From Burkholderia anthina (lineage in GTDB: Bacteria; Pseudomonadota; Gammaproteobacteria; Burkholderiales; Burkholderiaceae): DNA of 64,000 bases. A program made the position numbers and the translations under genes. Of this stretch, positions 8,581 to 17,272 are shown piece after piece; within the stretch, counting starts at the first letter, position 1; the number at the start of each line of letters is the position of its first letter. The notes beneath the pieces were generated by a model. That model ran no database searches and was not told the DNA's origin. It saw only the letters and a list, made by a program, of their open reading frames with translations. The stretch lies in contig NZ_LNJP01000003.1 of assembly GCF_001547525.1 (NCBI RefSeq), positions 930,001-994,000 on the forward strand. The letters are read 5' to 3'.

Positions 8581-8914
8581 GATCCCGCGAAATCCTACCA
8601 GGTAGACGAACGCAAAAAAAAACGACCGTGACGATCGCGAGGCCTGCGCGCTTCGCTCGGCTGAAACGGTTGAAATTTCTGACGCGCCGGTACAGGTAGA
8701 AACCGAAGATGATCGACGTGATGACGAAGTTCGCCGGCTTCGTATGCAGGAGCGCGAAAATCGTGATCGCGTTATGCACGTCAACCCACACGAACGTCCA
8801 CCCGATATCGACCACCAGATATATGGCGATCACGGACAAGACTACTTTGAAGATGGTCACGCGTAGCCAGCACCTCTGAATGAATCCGCGCCAAATTAAT
8901 CGATACCCATGCAA
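8573..8914 (-). CDS. Hypothetical membrane protein, possibly frameshifted N-terminal half
   Basis: Predicted 113 residues with three hydrophobic segments (around VVLSVIAIYLVVDIGWTFV, NFVITSIIFGFYLY and LAIVTVVFF). The only upstream in-frame starts are TTG at 8914 and GTG at 8860, neither with a strong ribosome site, so the start is uncertain. The reading frame enters a nine-base A run (T9 on the coding strand) and then reads off into a short arginine-rich tail overlapping the next gene by 8 bp. Removing one base would fuse it to that gene. No family recognised. Confidence 0.45.
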   Translation of the reverse strand: MHGYRLIWRGFIQRCWLRVTIFKVVLSVIAIYLVVDIGWTFVWVDVHNAITIFALLHTKPANFVITSIIFGFYLYRRVRNFNRFSRAKRAGLAIVTVVFFCVRLPGRISRDHG

Positions 8915-9416
8915 GTCCGCAATAGTAATGAAAACAACTGTTAAATCGATCCGAGTACGCGAAAGTCGCGAAGATCAGGATAATTCTCAAAGGGCATGCG
9001 GTGTCGCCCGTACTAGCCTAACGCGACTTGGTGCTGCAACACTGGCGATGGCAAGGAGTACAAGACATCCTTCCCTCCAACGATCGTTATCTGGATGCGG
9101 GCACGCATGCCGATCTTCAACGAAGTTGGTCTGACCTAGCGATGCTCATCGAGCACCGCACATCCTCTGCTCGTCCGCCTTCAGGCGGTTCATATGGAAT
9201 ACATCATCCACCAGGAAGTACCCTCAGTATCGACATATATCGAGATTCGCCTCGCGGCGGAGTCGAGCCGAAAACCCGAGCAAGCCGCAACGGCTCGGCA
9301 AGACTGGCCGCCAGGATCTTGATGAGCGCGGCAACGAAGATGGTACCTTCACCGGGCTCATCACATAGATGATCGGACGTCTCGCGCATACGGCCTCCCG
9401 CCAGCACCCAAATCAC
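8915..9416. other. Low-GC 500-bp stretch without a supported gene
   Basis: Short open frames exist on both strands, including one of 70 codons on the minus strand at 9204-9416 with a GTG start that follows directly on the stop of the gene upstream. None has a recognisable protein pattern. A short hairpin CCGCCT-TC-AGGCGG lies at 9175-9188 without a U-tract. The stretch may be decayed accessory DNA. Confidence 0.4.
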
Positions 9417-9755
9417 TCAACCATCTGCGCGCAATTCGAGCAATGGATTAAGGATCTGTAGGACTTCTGCGATCCCTACCACTCGTGAACCCTCTGCAAC
9501 TTCAACACGCCGGCCAATCCAAAACGTGTGCGGGTATGCCTCAGGCGATAATAGCCAGACCTCCGCTCTGCCCTGCTGTCCCGTACAGACGCCTGTGACG
9601 TCCACGAATTCGTGATGTGACGATGACAAGTAGTCGTCGCGCACTTTGTAGATGGGACGATAGCCCGAGACGACCTCTTTCAACGAGCCGTCCGATCGCT
9701 GCGCGGTTAGAGAAAAATTCACCATCAGGTCGGGTGGACGAGGCGGGCGGGCCAT
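9417..9755 (-). CDS. Small protein resembling an EF-Tu C-terminal-type beta barrel
   Basis: Predicted 112 residues. GYRPIYKVRDDY, the central DVTGVCTG, and the ending RVEVAEGSRVVGIAEVLQIL follow the pattern of the third, beta-barrel domain of elongation factor Tu (the GYRPQF and VGAG.V features). Free-standing copies of this domain occur in bacteria with no established role. The ATG at 9755 was chosen over an upstream in-frame start at 9887, which would read back through the maeB terminator. GTP-binding motifs are absent, so it is not a translation factor itself. It sits in a low-GC accessory patch next to maeB. Confidence 0.5.
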   Translation of the reverse strand: MARPPRPPDLMVNFSLTAQRSDGSLKEVVSGYRPIYKVRDDYLSSSHHEFVDVTGVCTGQQGRAEVWLLSPEAYPHTFWIGRRVEVAEGSRVVGIAEVLQILNPLLELRADG

Positions 9756-9846
9756 ACTCTTTCTCGCGGGCAGCGATGGGCGTCGGAACGTTGATTGTCG
9801 ACGAATTTGCGCTGGGTGTCGAACGGCCGGTTTTGGCCGAATCTGA

Positions 9847-9872
9847 CAAACAAAGGGCGGCCTCAGCCGCCC
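9847..9872 (-). terminator. Rho-independent terminator of maeB
   Basis: GGGCGGC-TGAG-GCCGCCC on the minus strand, a perfect 7-bp stem, followed by TTTGTTTG. It begins 16 bp after the maeB stop codon. Confidence 0.85.
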
Positions 9873-9887
9873 CACGAAGCCATTCAA

Positions 9888-12188
9888 TCACCCACCCACA
9901 CCCCGATTCGCCTCGATCACCGTCAATGCGGCCATATTCACGATCCGCCGCACGGTGGCGCTGGACGTAAGGATGTTCACGGGAGCATTAACCCCCAACA
10001 GGAACGGTCCCACCGCCACATTGCTCCCCGCCTCGGTCTTGAGCAGGTTGTACGCGATATTCCCCGCATCCACATTCGGACAGACCAGCAAATTCGCCGC
10101 CCCCTTCAACGGCGACATCGGCAGCAGCTTCGCCCGCAGCCCTTCATCGAGCGCGCAGTCGCCATGCATCTCGCCATCGGCCTCGATATCCGGCGCCTGC
10201 TCCCGCATGATCTCCAGCGCCCGGCGCATCTTCACGCCCGAAGCCGCACTCCCCGCCCCGAAATTCGACCGCGACAGCAGCGCGACCTTCGGCGTCAGGT
10301 TCAACCATTCCATCTGCCGCGCCGCCGCGATCGTGAATTCAGCGATCTGCTCCGCATCCGGGTTGTCGTTCACGTGCGTATCCACCAGCGCCACCGTCCG
10401 CTGATCGAGCAACAGGATGTTCATCGCCGCGTAGGTCGACGCACCCGGCTTCTTGCCGATCACTTCGTCCACGAACCGCAGGTGATTGTGATACTCGCCC
10501 ACCGTCCCGCAGATCATCCCGTCCGCGTCGCCGAGCTGCACCATCATCGCGCCGATCAGCGTCAAGCGGCGGCGCATTTCCACGCGCGCCATTTCCTTCG
10601 AAATACCATCGCGGCAGCGCATTTCCCAATACTTCGTCCAGTACTGCGGGAAACGTTCGTCGTATTCCGGGTTGGTCACTTCGACATCCTGGCCGAGCCG
10701 CAAACGCAGCCCGAACCGCTCGATGCGCGCGAGCAGCACCTCCGGACGCCCGACCAGAATCGGCCGCGCCAGCTTCTCGTCGACGATCACCTGCACCGCA
10801 CGCAGCACACGCTCGTCCTCGCCTTCGGTGAACACGATCCGCGCCTTGCCGCCGTCGCGCACGAGCTGGCGCGCGGTCGCGAACAGCGGCTTCATGAACG
10901 CACCCGAGTGATAGACGAATTGCTGCAACTGCTCGACGTACGCATCGAGATTCGCGAGCGGACGCGTCGCCACGCCGCCTTCCATCGCCGCCTTCGCCAC
11001 GGCCGGCGCGATCCGCACGATCAGGCGCGGGTCGAACGGCTTCGGAATCAGGTATTGCGCGCCGAACGATACGTCGTATGCACCGTAGGCCGCCGCGACG
11101 ACTTCGTTCTGCTCTTCCTCGGCCAGCCCCGCGATCGCGTGCACCGCGGCGATTTCCATCTCGCGCGTGATCGTCGTCGCACCCACGTCCAGCGCGCCCC
11201 GGAAAATGTACGGGAAGCACAGCACGTTGTTGACCTGGTTCGGGTAGTCCGAGCGGCCCGTCGCGATCACGACGTCGTCGCGCGTCTCGTGCGCCAGTTC
11301 CGGGAAGATTTCCGGCGTCGGGTTGGCCAGCGCGAGAATCAGCGGACGCGCCGCCATCTGCTTGAGCATCTCCGCCGTGAGAATGCCGCCAACCGACAGC
11401 CCCAGGAACACATCCGCGCCGCCGATCACGTCGGCGAGCTTGCGCGCGTCGGTTTCCTGCGCGAAGCGCGACTTGGCCGGGTCCATCAGCGTGGTACGGC
11501 CGCGATAGACGACGCCTTCGATGTCGGTCACCCACACGTTTTCCACCGGCAGCCCGAGGTCGACCAGCAGGTCCAGGCACGCCAGCGCGGCAGCACCGGC
11601 GCCCGACGTCACGACCTTCACTTCCGTGATGGATTTCCCGACGACCTTCAGCCCGTTGATGAACGCGGCGGACACGGTAATGGCCGTGCCGTGCTGATCG
11701 TCGTGGAAGACGGGAATCTTCATGCGTTCGCGCAGCTTCTGCTCGACGGTGAAGCATTCCGGCGCCTTGATGTCTTCGAGGTTGATGCCGCCGAACGTCG
11801 GTTCGAGGCCGGCGATGATGTCGACCAGCTTGTCCGGGTCGGTCTCGTTGATCTCGATGTCGAACACGTCGATCCCGGCGAACTTCTTGAACAGCACGGC
11901 CTTGCCCTCCATCACCGGCTTCGACGCGAGCGGGCCGATGTTGCCGAGGCCCAGCACGGCGGTGCCGTTCGTGATCACGCCCACCAGGTTGCCGCGGCTC
12001 GTGAAGCGGTGCGCCTTCAGCGGATCGGCGGCGATCGACTCGCACACGCTCGCCACGCCGGGCGTATAGGCCAGCGCCAGATCGCGCTGGGTCACCAGCG
12101 GCTTGCTCGCGACGACCGAGATTTTCCCGGGGGTCGGAAATTCGTGATAGTCGAAAGCGGCCTGCTGCTGTGTCTCTGTCTGTTTCAT
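9888..12188 (-). CDS. maeB: NADP-dependent malic enzyme with C-terminal phosphotransacetylase-like domain
   Basis: Decarboxylates malate to pyruvate, normally yielding NADPH. 766 residues, the usual length of the MaeB type. The malic enzyme part (about 1-430) has YTPGVASVCE, the catalytic Lys region in SRGNLVGVITNGTAVLGLG, FDIEINETDPDK metal ligands and the dinucleotide motif GAGAAALACLDLL. Residues about 440-766 form a phosphotransacetylase-like regulatory domain (GRPEVLLARIERFGL, NVAVGPFLLG). ATG at 12188. It is divergent from a LysR gene and is followed by a clear terminator, so it is monocistronic. Confidence 0.96.
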   Translation of the reverse strand: MKQTETQQQAAFDYHEFPTPGKISVVASKPLVTQRDLALAYTPGVASVCESIAADPLKAHRFTSRGNLVGVITNGTAVLGLGNIGPLASKPVMEGKAVLFKKFAGIDVFDIEINETDPDKLVDIIAGLEPTFGGINLEDIKAPECFTVEQKLRERMKIPVFHDDQHGTAITVSAAFINGLKVVGKSITEVKVVTSGAGAAALACLDLLVDLGLPVENVWVTDIEGVVYRGRTTLMDPAKSRFAQETDARKLADVIGGADVFLGLSVGGILTAEMLKQMAARPLILALANPTPEIFPELAHETRDDVVIATGRSDYPNQVNNVLCFPYIFRGALDVGATTITREMEIAAVHAIAGLAEEEQNEVVAAAYGAYDVSFGAQYLIPKPFDPRLIVRIAPAVAKAAMEGGVATRPLANLDAYVEQLQQFVYHSGAFMKPLFATARQLVRDGGKARIVFTEGEDERVLRAVQVIVDEKLARPILVGRPEVLLARIERFGLRLRLGQDVEVTNPEYDERFPQYWTKYWEMRCRDGISKEMARVEMRRRLTLIGAMMVQLGDADGMICGTVGEYHNHLRFVDEVIGKKPGASTYAAMNILLLDQRTVALVDTHVNDNPDAEQIAEFTIAAARQMEWLNLTPKVALLSRSNFGAGSAASGVKMRRALEIMREQAPDIEADGEMHGDCALDEGLRAKLLPMSPLKGAANLLVCPNVDAGNIAYNLLKTEAGSNVAVGPFLLGVNAPVNILTSSATVRRIVNMAALTVIEANRGVGG

Positions 12189-12262
12189 GTTTTCGTCCCG
12201 GCGTGGGCGCCAGGCCAGTCCCGGCGCGATCCATGAAGGGGATTCTAGGGGGCCGCCATAAC

Positions 12263-12294
12263 GTGATGATTCTGTTTTAATATCGGCCCATCAC
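12263..12294. promoter_or_regulatory. Spaced inverted repeat in the maeB/LysR promoter region
   Basis: GTGATG at 12263-12268 and CATCAC at 12289-12294 form a 6-bp inverted repeat with a 20-bp AT-rich centre containing TTTTAATAT. Placement midway between divergent genes suits a LysR or RNA polymerase site, but the arms are short. Confidence 0.3.
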
Positions 12295-12307
12295 TTTTTC
12301 CTAATGA

Positions 12308-13294
12308 ATGCATGACCAGTCAATGAATTTTGACGCAAACGACGTGGTCAGGCGGCTCGGCGCTCGTCTGAAGATCCGGCATCTGGTGCTGTTGCTGCAG
12401 ATCCAGCAGCACGGATCGCTGACGCGCGTCGCCGAGCACATGGCAAGCAGCCAGCCGGCCGTGACGAACGCGCTGTCCGAGCTGGAAAGCATGTTCGGCA
12501 CGCCGCTGTTCGAGCGCTCGTCCCGCGGCATGCGGCCCACCGCGCTCGGCGCGGTCGTGCTCGAGCGAGCGAAGGCGATGATCAAGGATCTCGACCACCT
12601 CGCCCGCGAGATGGAGGCCGTCGCCGCCGGGCATGCGGCCCATTTGCACATCGGCGTGATTCCGTTCATCTCCGGCCAGATGCTGTCGGCCGCGCTGAAG
12701 CGGCTGCAAGCGCGCATGGAGCGGCGCCTGACCGTGACGATTCACGAAGGCACCAGCGACCAGCTGCTGCTGCAGCTCAGGGATCACAGTGTCGACATCG
12801 TGATCGGACGCGCGTCGTCGGCGATCGATCTCGGGCAGGTTTCGTTCGAAGTGCTGTACCAGCAGCAGCCGCGCATGATCGCGAGCCGGCGGCTGGCCGC
12901 CAAGCTCGCCCGCACGCCGCTCGACTGGCACAAGCTGCACGCGCTCGACTGGATTCTCGGCGCGCCGCATACGCCGATGCGCGAACAGGTGACCGACCTG
13001 TTCCTGTCGGCCGGCATCGCGCCGCCCGTGCCGATCGTCGAAAGTTACTCGTCGAAGCTGATCGGCGAAATGATCGCGTCGAGCGACGAGGCCGTGTCGA
13101 TCGTGCCGGCCGATATCGCCGAAGAACTGGTGCGGATCGCCGGCGTGGCGATCGTGCCTTATTCGCTGGTGTGGACGCTGCCGCCGATTGCATTGTTCAC
13201 GCGCTCCGCCGATTCGCATTCGCCCGCGCGCGATCTGCTCGTCGACGCGCTACGCGAGGTGTGCAAGGAAACGTACGGAGAAATGCGTCGATAG
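12308..13294 (+). CDS. LysR-family transcriptional regulator
   Basis: Predicted 328 residues. The HTH is at roughly 25-80 (LVLLLQIQQHGSLTRVAEHM, then SSQPAVTNALSELE), followed by an effector domain with the strand HIGVIPFISGQML. Similar proteins include regulators of the GbpR/PcaQ-like group. Starts at 12308 or 12323 are both possible; no strong ribosome site separates them. Its divergence from maeB makes maeB a candidate target. Effector unknown. Confidence 0.85.
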   Translation: MHDQSMNFDANDVVRRLGARLKIRHLVLLLQIQQHGSLTRVAEHMASSQPAVTNALSELESMFGTPLFERSSRGMRPTALGAVVLERAKAMIKDLDHLAREMEAVAAGHAAHLHIGVIPFISGQMLSAALKRLQARMERRLTVTIHEGTSDQLLLQLRDHSVDIVIGRASSAIDLGQVSFEVLYQQQPRMIASRRLAAKLARTPLDWHKLHALDWILGAPHTPMREQVTDLFLSAGIAPPVPIVESYSSKLIGEMIASSDEAVSIVPADIAEELVRIAGVAIVPYSLVWTLPPIALFTRSADSHSPARDLLVDALREVCKETYGEMRR

Positions 13295-13299
13295 CGGCG

Positions 13300-13977
13300 T
13301 TACTTGCCGGCGGCAAGGCGCCGCAGGATCTCCGGACGCTCGGCGGTCAACACGTGGTCCGCGCCCTCGCCCCTGTCGTAGCGTTTGCTCGTGCGGTAGG
13401 AAAAGCGCTTCACGTATTGATTGGCGGCGGGATCGAACATCCACGCGTCGACTTCGAAGAAGTGCTGACCGAAATGATTCTCGTCCTTGCCCCATACATA
13501 GTCGGCCCGGACGAACAGCGGATACGGCGACACCTGCGGCAAGCTCCACATCGCGCGATCGGCCATCTCCGTTTGGGTGACTGTCGGCATCAGGTTCTCG
13601 ATCTTGCCGTTCGCGCCGACACGCAGCACGGCCACGCGCTCCAGCATCCCGCTGCCGCCGCCAGAGAACATCCCCGAGAAGAATACCCACGAGCCGCCCG
13701 ACGCAATCGGCAGCCGCTCGGACCGTGGATTCAGGCCGAACTGGTACCACTCCTTCGAAGAATGGGGAAGCGGCGCCGGCGGCATCTCGAAGCACGGCGC
13801 ACGGTCGGGCAGCGCGCAGAGCTTCACGCCGGAAACCGGAAGCCCGTCCGCATCGAGCTTGCCTTCGGTTTGCGTGAAGCGCGGGAATGCAGGTTCGCCG
13901 GGGGCGGCGTGAACACTTGCGATGCCGACAACCGCAATGCTCCAGATCACCGCGAGCGTTTTACCGATCCAGCGCAT
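13300..13977 (-). CDS. Exported hypothetical protein
   Basis: Predicted 225 residues with a clear Sec signal peptide (MRWIGKTLAVIWSIAVVGIA, cleavage near SVHAA). The mature part is rich in aromatic residues and contains two cysteines in the LCALPDRAPCF segment, which could form a disulfide. No catalytic motif seen and no family recognised. It converges on the LysR gene with only 5 bp between stops, so the two genes likely share a terminator region. Confidence 0.75.
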   Translation of the reverse strand: MRWIGKTLAVIWSIAVVGIASVHAAPGEPAFPRFTQTEGKLDADGLPVSGVKLCALPDRAPCFEMPPAPLPHSSKEWYQFGLNPRSERLPIASGGSWVFFSGMFSGGGSGMLERVAVLRVGANGKIENLMPTVTQTEMADRAMWSLPQVSPYPLFVRADYVWGKDENHFGQHFFEVDAWMFDPAANQYVKRFSYRTSKRYDRGEGADHVLTAERPEILRRLAAGK

Positions 13978-14103
13978 AGCCCACCCTCTGTCATTTTTTG
14001 AACGACGCAGATTGTCGATGATTTGGCTTCGCCATGCAGCAACACATCGCTTGCGTCATGTCATACGCCCGCTTGCGACGCATGATCTCCAGCCATCGGC
14101 GCA

Positions 14104-14478
14104 TCACCCGTCCGCCCGATGACACACCGCCTCGATGTTGTGTCCATCCGGGCCGATGACGAACGCCGCGTAGTAGTTCGCGTGATAACGCGGCCGCAGC
14201 CCCGGCGCGCCATTGTCTTTCCCGCCCGCCTCCAGCGCGGCGCGATGAAACGCATCGACTTGCTGCCGAGTGTCGGCCGCGAACGCGATGTGGAGATGCG
14301 CTGGTTTCTCGTCGGTCTGAAACAGACACAGCGAAGGCTTGCCGGGCGGACTGATCTCGATCCCGTAAGACGGCTCGCCTTCCCCGACAATCACGACGCC
14401 CAGCGGTTCAAGCGCCTTCAGGAAAAACGCCTTGCTTGCAGCGTAGTTGCTGACGCCGAATTTGACGTGGTCGAACAT
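14104..14478 (-). CDS. VOC (glyoxalase/dioxygenase) superfamily protein
   Basis: Predicted 124 residues, one vicinal-oxygen-chelate unit made of paired beta-alpha-beta-beta-beta motifs. MFDHVKFGVSNYAASKAFF gives the first metal-ligand strand (His4), HLHIAF the second, and IGPDGHNIEAVCH the terminal Glu strand. Likely binds a divalent metal as a dimer; substrate unknown. GGAGGG lies 5 nt upstream of the ATG, an excellent ribosome site. Members of this group are often annotated as lyases or resistance proteins without proof. Confidence 0.85.
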   Translation of the reverse strand: MFDHVKFGVSNYAASKAFFLKALEPLGVVIVGEGEPSYGIEISPPGKPSLCLFQTDEKPAHLHIAFAADTRQQVDAFHRAALEAGGKDNGAPGLRPRYHANYYAAFVIGPDGHNIEAVCHRADG

Positions 14479-14660
14479 GAGTTCCCTCCGATGGATGGAT
14501 CAGTCAGCACGGTGGTGTGAGGTAGCGATGGCCGCAATGTTGCGACATGCGACGTCGGTCTGTTACTGGTTCAGGACGGCCCCAAGCGGTCCCTCGATGA
14601 TTCCCGAAGCGGCCGTTCGATGTGCCATGCGAGTTCTCGGCAAATCTATATTTGCCCTTC

Positions 14661-14909
14661 TTATTCCGGCTTGAAGAACCTGACCTCGAACTCGTCTTTG
14701 GTCTCCCTCACCAAGATTATTCGTCCGCAGTTCCAGCATGTAATTAGAATTTCGGAATTCTGAATAAGATCAGAGACCAAGTCACCCGCGCTTTTTGCGA
14801 CATGATCCTCGTCGAGGAACGCTTCCGTCGCGACCAAAGATATACCTGTTCCGCAAAATAGGTTTTTGTGAACGAGTTTGTCACACTTGCATCGGACCCA
14901 TGAGCCCAT
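14661..14909 (-). CDS. Small cysteine-containing hypothetical protein (zinc-ribbon-like)
   Basis: Predicted 82 residues. Cysteines appear as CKC near residue 8, a single Cys near 19 and CWNC near residue 58, an arrangement compatible with one zinc site. GGGGAATAAG precedes the ATG at a suitable distance. Base composition is clearly lower in G+C than the neighbours, suggesting recent acquisition. No family recognised. Confidence 0.6.
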   Translation of the reverse strand: MGSWVRCKCDKLVHKNLFCGTGISLVATEAFLDEDHVAKSAGDLVSDLIQNSEILITCWNCGRIILVRETKDEFEVRFFKPE

Positions 14910-14978
14910 CGCTTATTCCCCTTTACACCTAAAATTCACGTCAAAATAATGCGCAGTGGCCATTCCTGACTGCCCTTC

Positions 14979-15002
14979 GCCTGCCCGCCTGCCCGCCTGC
15001 CC
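14979..15002. repeat. Three tandem copies of an 8-bp unit
   Basis: GCCTGCCC is repeated three times without interruption in the non-coding stretch between two orphan genes. Short tandem repeats of this kind can vary in copy number by slippage; no gene start is close enough to make phase variation likely. Confidence 0.7.
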
Positions 15003-15148
15003 CTCATTTTAACGAGACATTCAGCGCTGCCGACCCGAAACGGTCAGTCGGACCGCTCGAAAGCTGATGATCATTCGATCGATGCCTAGTGACAGCATCC
15101 AAGACGTGAGGTATTTTTGCTAGCCACGAATAACCACCGCGCTACTCC

Positions 15149-15694
15149 ATGAGCCATCGTATTGCATTCTTTTGCGCGCTCTTCGCCCCTATTGTGCTCG
15201 GCGCCTGTGCGTCCCCTCAATCGAACCCGACCGCGTGGCAGCCTGATAGGGAAGCCCGAATTCGTGTGTATTGGGGGGCGACCGTGTATTTTCACTACAA
15301 CACGACTTGTACGCCGAAACAAGGGCTTTGGGGTGGATATCCTGAGCCCAGCCGCCTGGTATCCAAGCCGGGATTTTCCGCAATGGTAAATAAAACTGTC
15401 GGGATGCCGCTACCTTCCGACGCCTATCGCTATTATCAAGAATGGATCGTTCCTGCCGGCGAACCCTTGACAATTAGCGCTCAGATCACTGAGACGACCA
15501 TGAGGAACGCCAAAGCTTACTGGGTAACCTATGCGCCAGGCGCCGGCACGTTTGTCCCCGAAGCTGGTCGGGATTACGAGGTTTTGATAAGCGGCCCCGG
15601 TTCCGCGCAGATTCATCTGCGACGATTGCTCGCCGGCACTGCCGGAGTGGCAATTGAGCCGGTGCCCATCTCTGAAGCGCATGCTTGTAACTGA
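15149..15694 (+). CDS. Putative lipoprotein
   Basis: Predicted 181 residues. A short hydrophobic signal ends in the lipobox VLGAC with Cys20 as the lipidation site, followed by Ala-Ser, so outer-membrane sorting is expected. The mature part is beta-rich with a central CTPKQGLWGG segment and ends in a second cysteine. No family recognised. The gene has lower G+C than core genes nearby and lies alone between two non-coding stretches. Confidence 0.75.
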   Translation: MSHRIAFFCALFAPIVLGACASPQSNPTAWQPDREARIRVYWGATVYFHYNTTCTPKQGLWGGYPEPSRLVSKPGFSAMVNKTVGMPLPSDAYRYYQEWIVPAGEPLTISAQITETTMRNAKAYWVTYAPGAGTFVPEAGRDYEVLISGPGSAQIHLRRLLAGTAGVAIEPVPISEAHACN

Positions 15695-15918
15695 GCTTTT
15701 CCGAGTCCCAAGGAATCCCCAATCGACGACTTCCCTCGGAAAATCGAATGGCAGAAACTGGCGGGACACTGCGCCAATTGTCCGTACTGCAAACTCGATA
15801 TATCGCGCGGACTTGCCGATTTCAGCCGCCCCTTCAGCAGCATTCCACACGACCTTGGAAGTTCGATGCCATGCTGCTATCGTCGAGCATTCCTTGACGA
15901 CTTCGGAGTGGCCGAACC

Positions 15919-16377
15919 ATGCCCCTGATCTTGCGTCGCGCGACGATGGCCGATGCCGCAGCGGTGGCCGACGTCTATCTTCGGTCGCGCGACACGCTGG
16001 CATCCTATGCGCCACTCGCGCACGCCGAAGCAACCGTCCGCGATTGGGTTGCCAACATGCTTGTTCCGTCGGGCAACGTTACCGTCGCCGTGAACGATGG
16101 CCACATCATCGGCATGGCCGCACACGCTGCCACCGACGGCGTGACATGGCTCGAGCAATTGTACGTGTGCCCCGAATTCAAACGGCAAGGAATCGGCACT
16201 GCGCTGCTGGAATCGGTGAAGTCGCAAACGGACGGCTCGCTCCAGCTCCATACGTTTCAAATGAACCACGATGCTGCTGCGTTTTACGAGCAGCACGGGT
16301 TCGTTGCCATTGCGTACAGCGACGGAAGCAGAAACGAGGAGCGTTGTCCCGATGTTTTGTACCGCTTGACGCGGTAG
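15919..16377 (+). CDS. GNAT-family N-acetyltransferase
   Basis: Predicted 152 residues, the length of a single GNAT domain. The acetyl-CoA pyrophosphate loop is visible as CPEFKRQGIGTALL (the R/Q-x-x-G-x-G/A motif), preceded by strand 4 WLEQLYV. The C-terminal motif B region HDAAAFYEQHGF is typical. Substrate not predictable from sequence. It converges on the GST gene. Confidence 0.88.
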   Translation: MPLILRRATMADAAAVADVYLRSRDTLASYAPLAHAEATVRDWVANMLVPSGNVTVAVNDGHIIGMAAHAATDGVTWLEQLYVCPEFKRQGIGTALLESVKSQTDGSLQLHTFQMNHDAAAFYEQHGFVAIAYSDGSRNEERCPDVLYRLTR

Positions 16378-16433
16378 CGCGGTCATCCGTTCGCTCGCCT
16401 CATCCGCCCGTTATCGACCGATGCAGGGGCAGC

Positions 16434-17126
16434 TCAGGCCAGCATCGCAAACACCGGCTGGTTCCTGACGCTCTCACGCGCCAGCATTCTCGCGTACCAG
16501 GCTCGAAGCGCTTCGCATTCCTCAGGCACTGGCAGCTTCACGAGCATCGCAAAGATCAGACCGCCGATGACGGTGATGTCGGCCATCGAGAACGTCTCGC
16601 CCGCGACGTACGATTGCCTTTGCAGAACGGCATCGAAGTAGCGCATGCCCCTCAGCGCTTTGTCGCGTTGACGGAATCCCCACTCCGGGTTTTGATACGT
16701 CTCGACGTCCGGGCCCAGCCCCGGCGTGCCGTGATGGAAGTAAACGCTGATCGCGTCGAGCAATTCCAACTCGGCGCGCTTGCTCATCATGTGGATGACG
16801 CCTTTTTCGCGTGGCGTGGTGCCGGTGAGTGTAGGTACGCCGTCGAACGCGTCGAGGTATTCGGTAATGGCCGTGCACTCGGCAATGCAAGTTCCATCAT
16901 CGAGTTCCAGCACCGGCAACGTACCCGAATAATTCTTGCTGGCGATGAACTCGGGCTTTTTATGCTCGCCCTTGTAAAGATCGACCATCACGAACTGGAC
17001 GCGCGATTGCAGCCCCTTTTCGGCCAGTGCAATGCGCACACGTGTCGGATAGGGCCCTGTCGGGAAATCGTGGATCTTCATCATGGGCAGCTGGGCTGTG
17101 TCGAAATCGACGTTACTGGAAGTCAT
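16434..17126 (-). CDS. Glutathione S-transferase family protein
   Basis: Predicted 230 residues. A thioredoxin-like N-terminal domain (MKIHDFPTGPYPTRVRIAL; NYSGTLPVLELDDG with the cis-Pro; then the ECTAITEYLD glutathione-contact segment) is followed by an all-helical domain with MADITVIGG. Likely conjugates or reduces a small electrophile. The ATG at 17126 has GGAG 10 nt upstream. It is divergent from a TetR repressor across a perfect palindrome, so it is probably derepressed by a TetR ligand that may also be its substrate. Confidence 0.88.
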   Translation of the reverse strand: MTSSNVDFDTAQLPMMKIHDFPTGPYPTRVRIALAEKGLQSRVQFVMVDLYKGEHKKPEFIASKNYSGTLPVLELDDGTCIAECTAITEYLDAFDGVPTLTGTTPREKGVIHMMSKRAELELLDAISVYFHHGTPGLGPDVETYQNPEWGFRQRDKALRGMRYFDAVLQRQSYVAGETFSMADITVIGGLIFAMLVKLPVPEECEALRAWYARMLARESVRNQPVFAMLA

Positions 17127-17192
17127 TGCAGGGGCGCTCCGTAGTCGGTTGCACTGGATCGGACGACGCGGAAACACGTCGCTGGCGAAACT

Positions 17193-17210
17193 ACCTAACG
17201 TTTGTTAGGT
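17193..17210. promoter_or_regulatory. Perfect palindrome, likely TetR operator between GST and TetR genes
   Basis: ACCTAAC-GTTT-GTTAGGT, 7-bp perfect arms with a 4-bp centre, sits midway between the divergent genes. Size and position are those of a TetR dimer site controlling both promoters. Confidence 0.75.
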
Positions 17211-17272
17211 TAACCATATAAGGTAGAATCCGGGGTGTCAACATCCATTTCCTGCACGCGGAGGCTGAAGCG

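Noticed and set aside
9204..9416. 70-codon minus-strand frame following the EF-Tu-like gene
   Set aside because: It follows directly on that gene's stop, but the sequence has no recognisable pattern and no ribosome site of its own; treated as unassigned.
9795..12236. Very long open frame on the plus strand opposite maeB (about 813 codons)
   Set aside because: Composition is Arg/His/Asp-rich shadow coding caused by third-position GC bias; maeB on the other strand has full-length domain support.
14979..15002. Tandem 8-bp repeat considered as a CRISPR remnant
   Set aside because: Units are 8 bp and contiguous with no spacers; there are no cas genes in the window.
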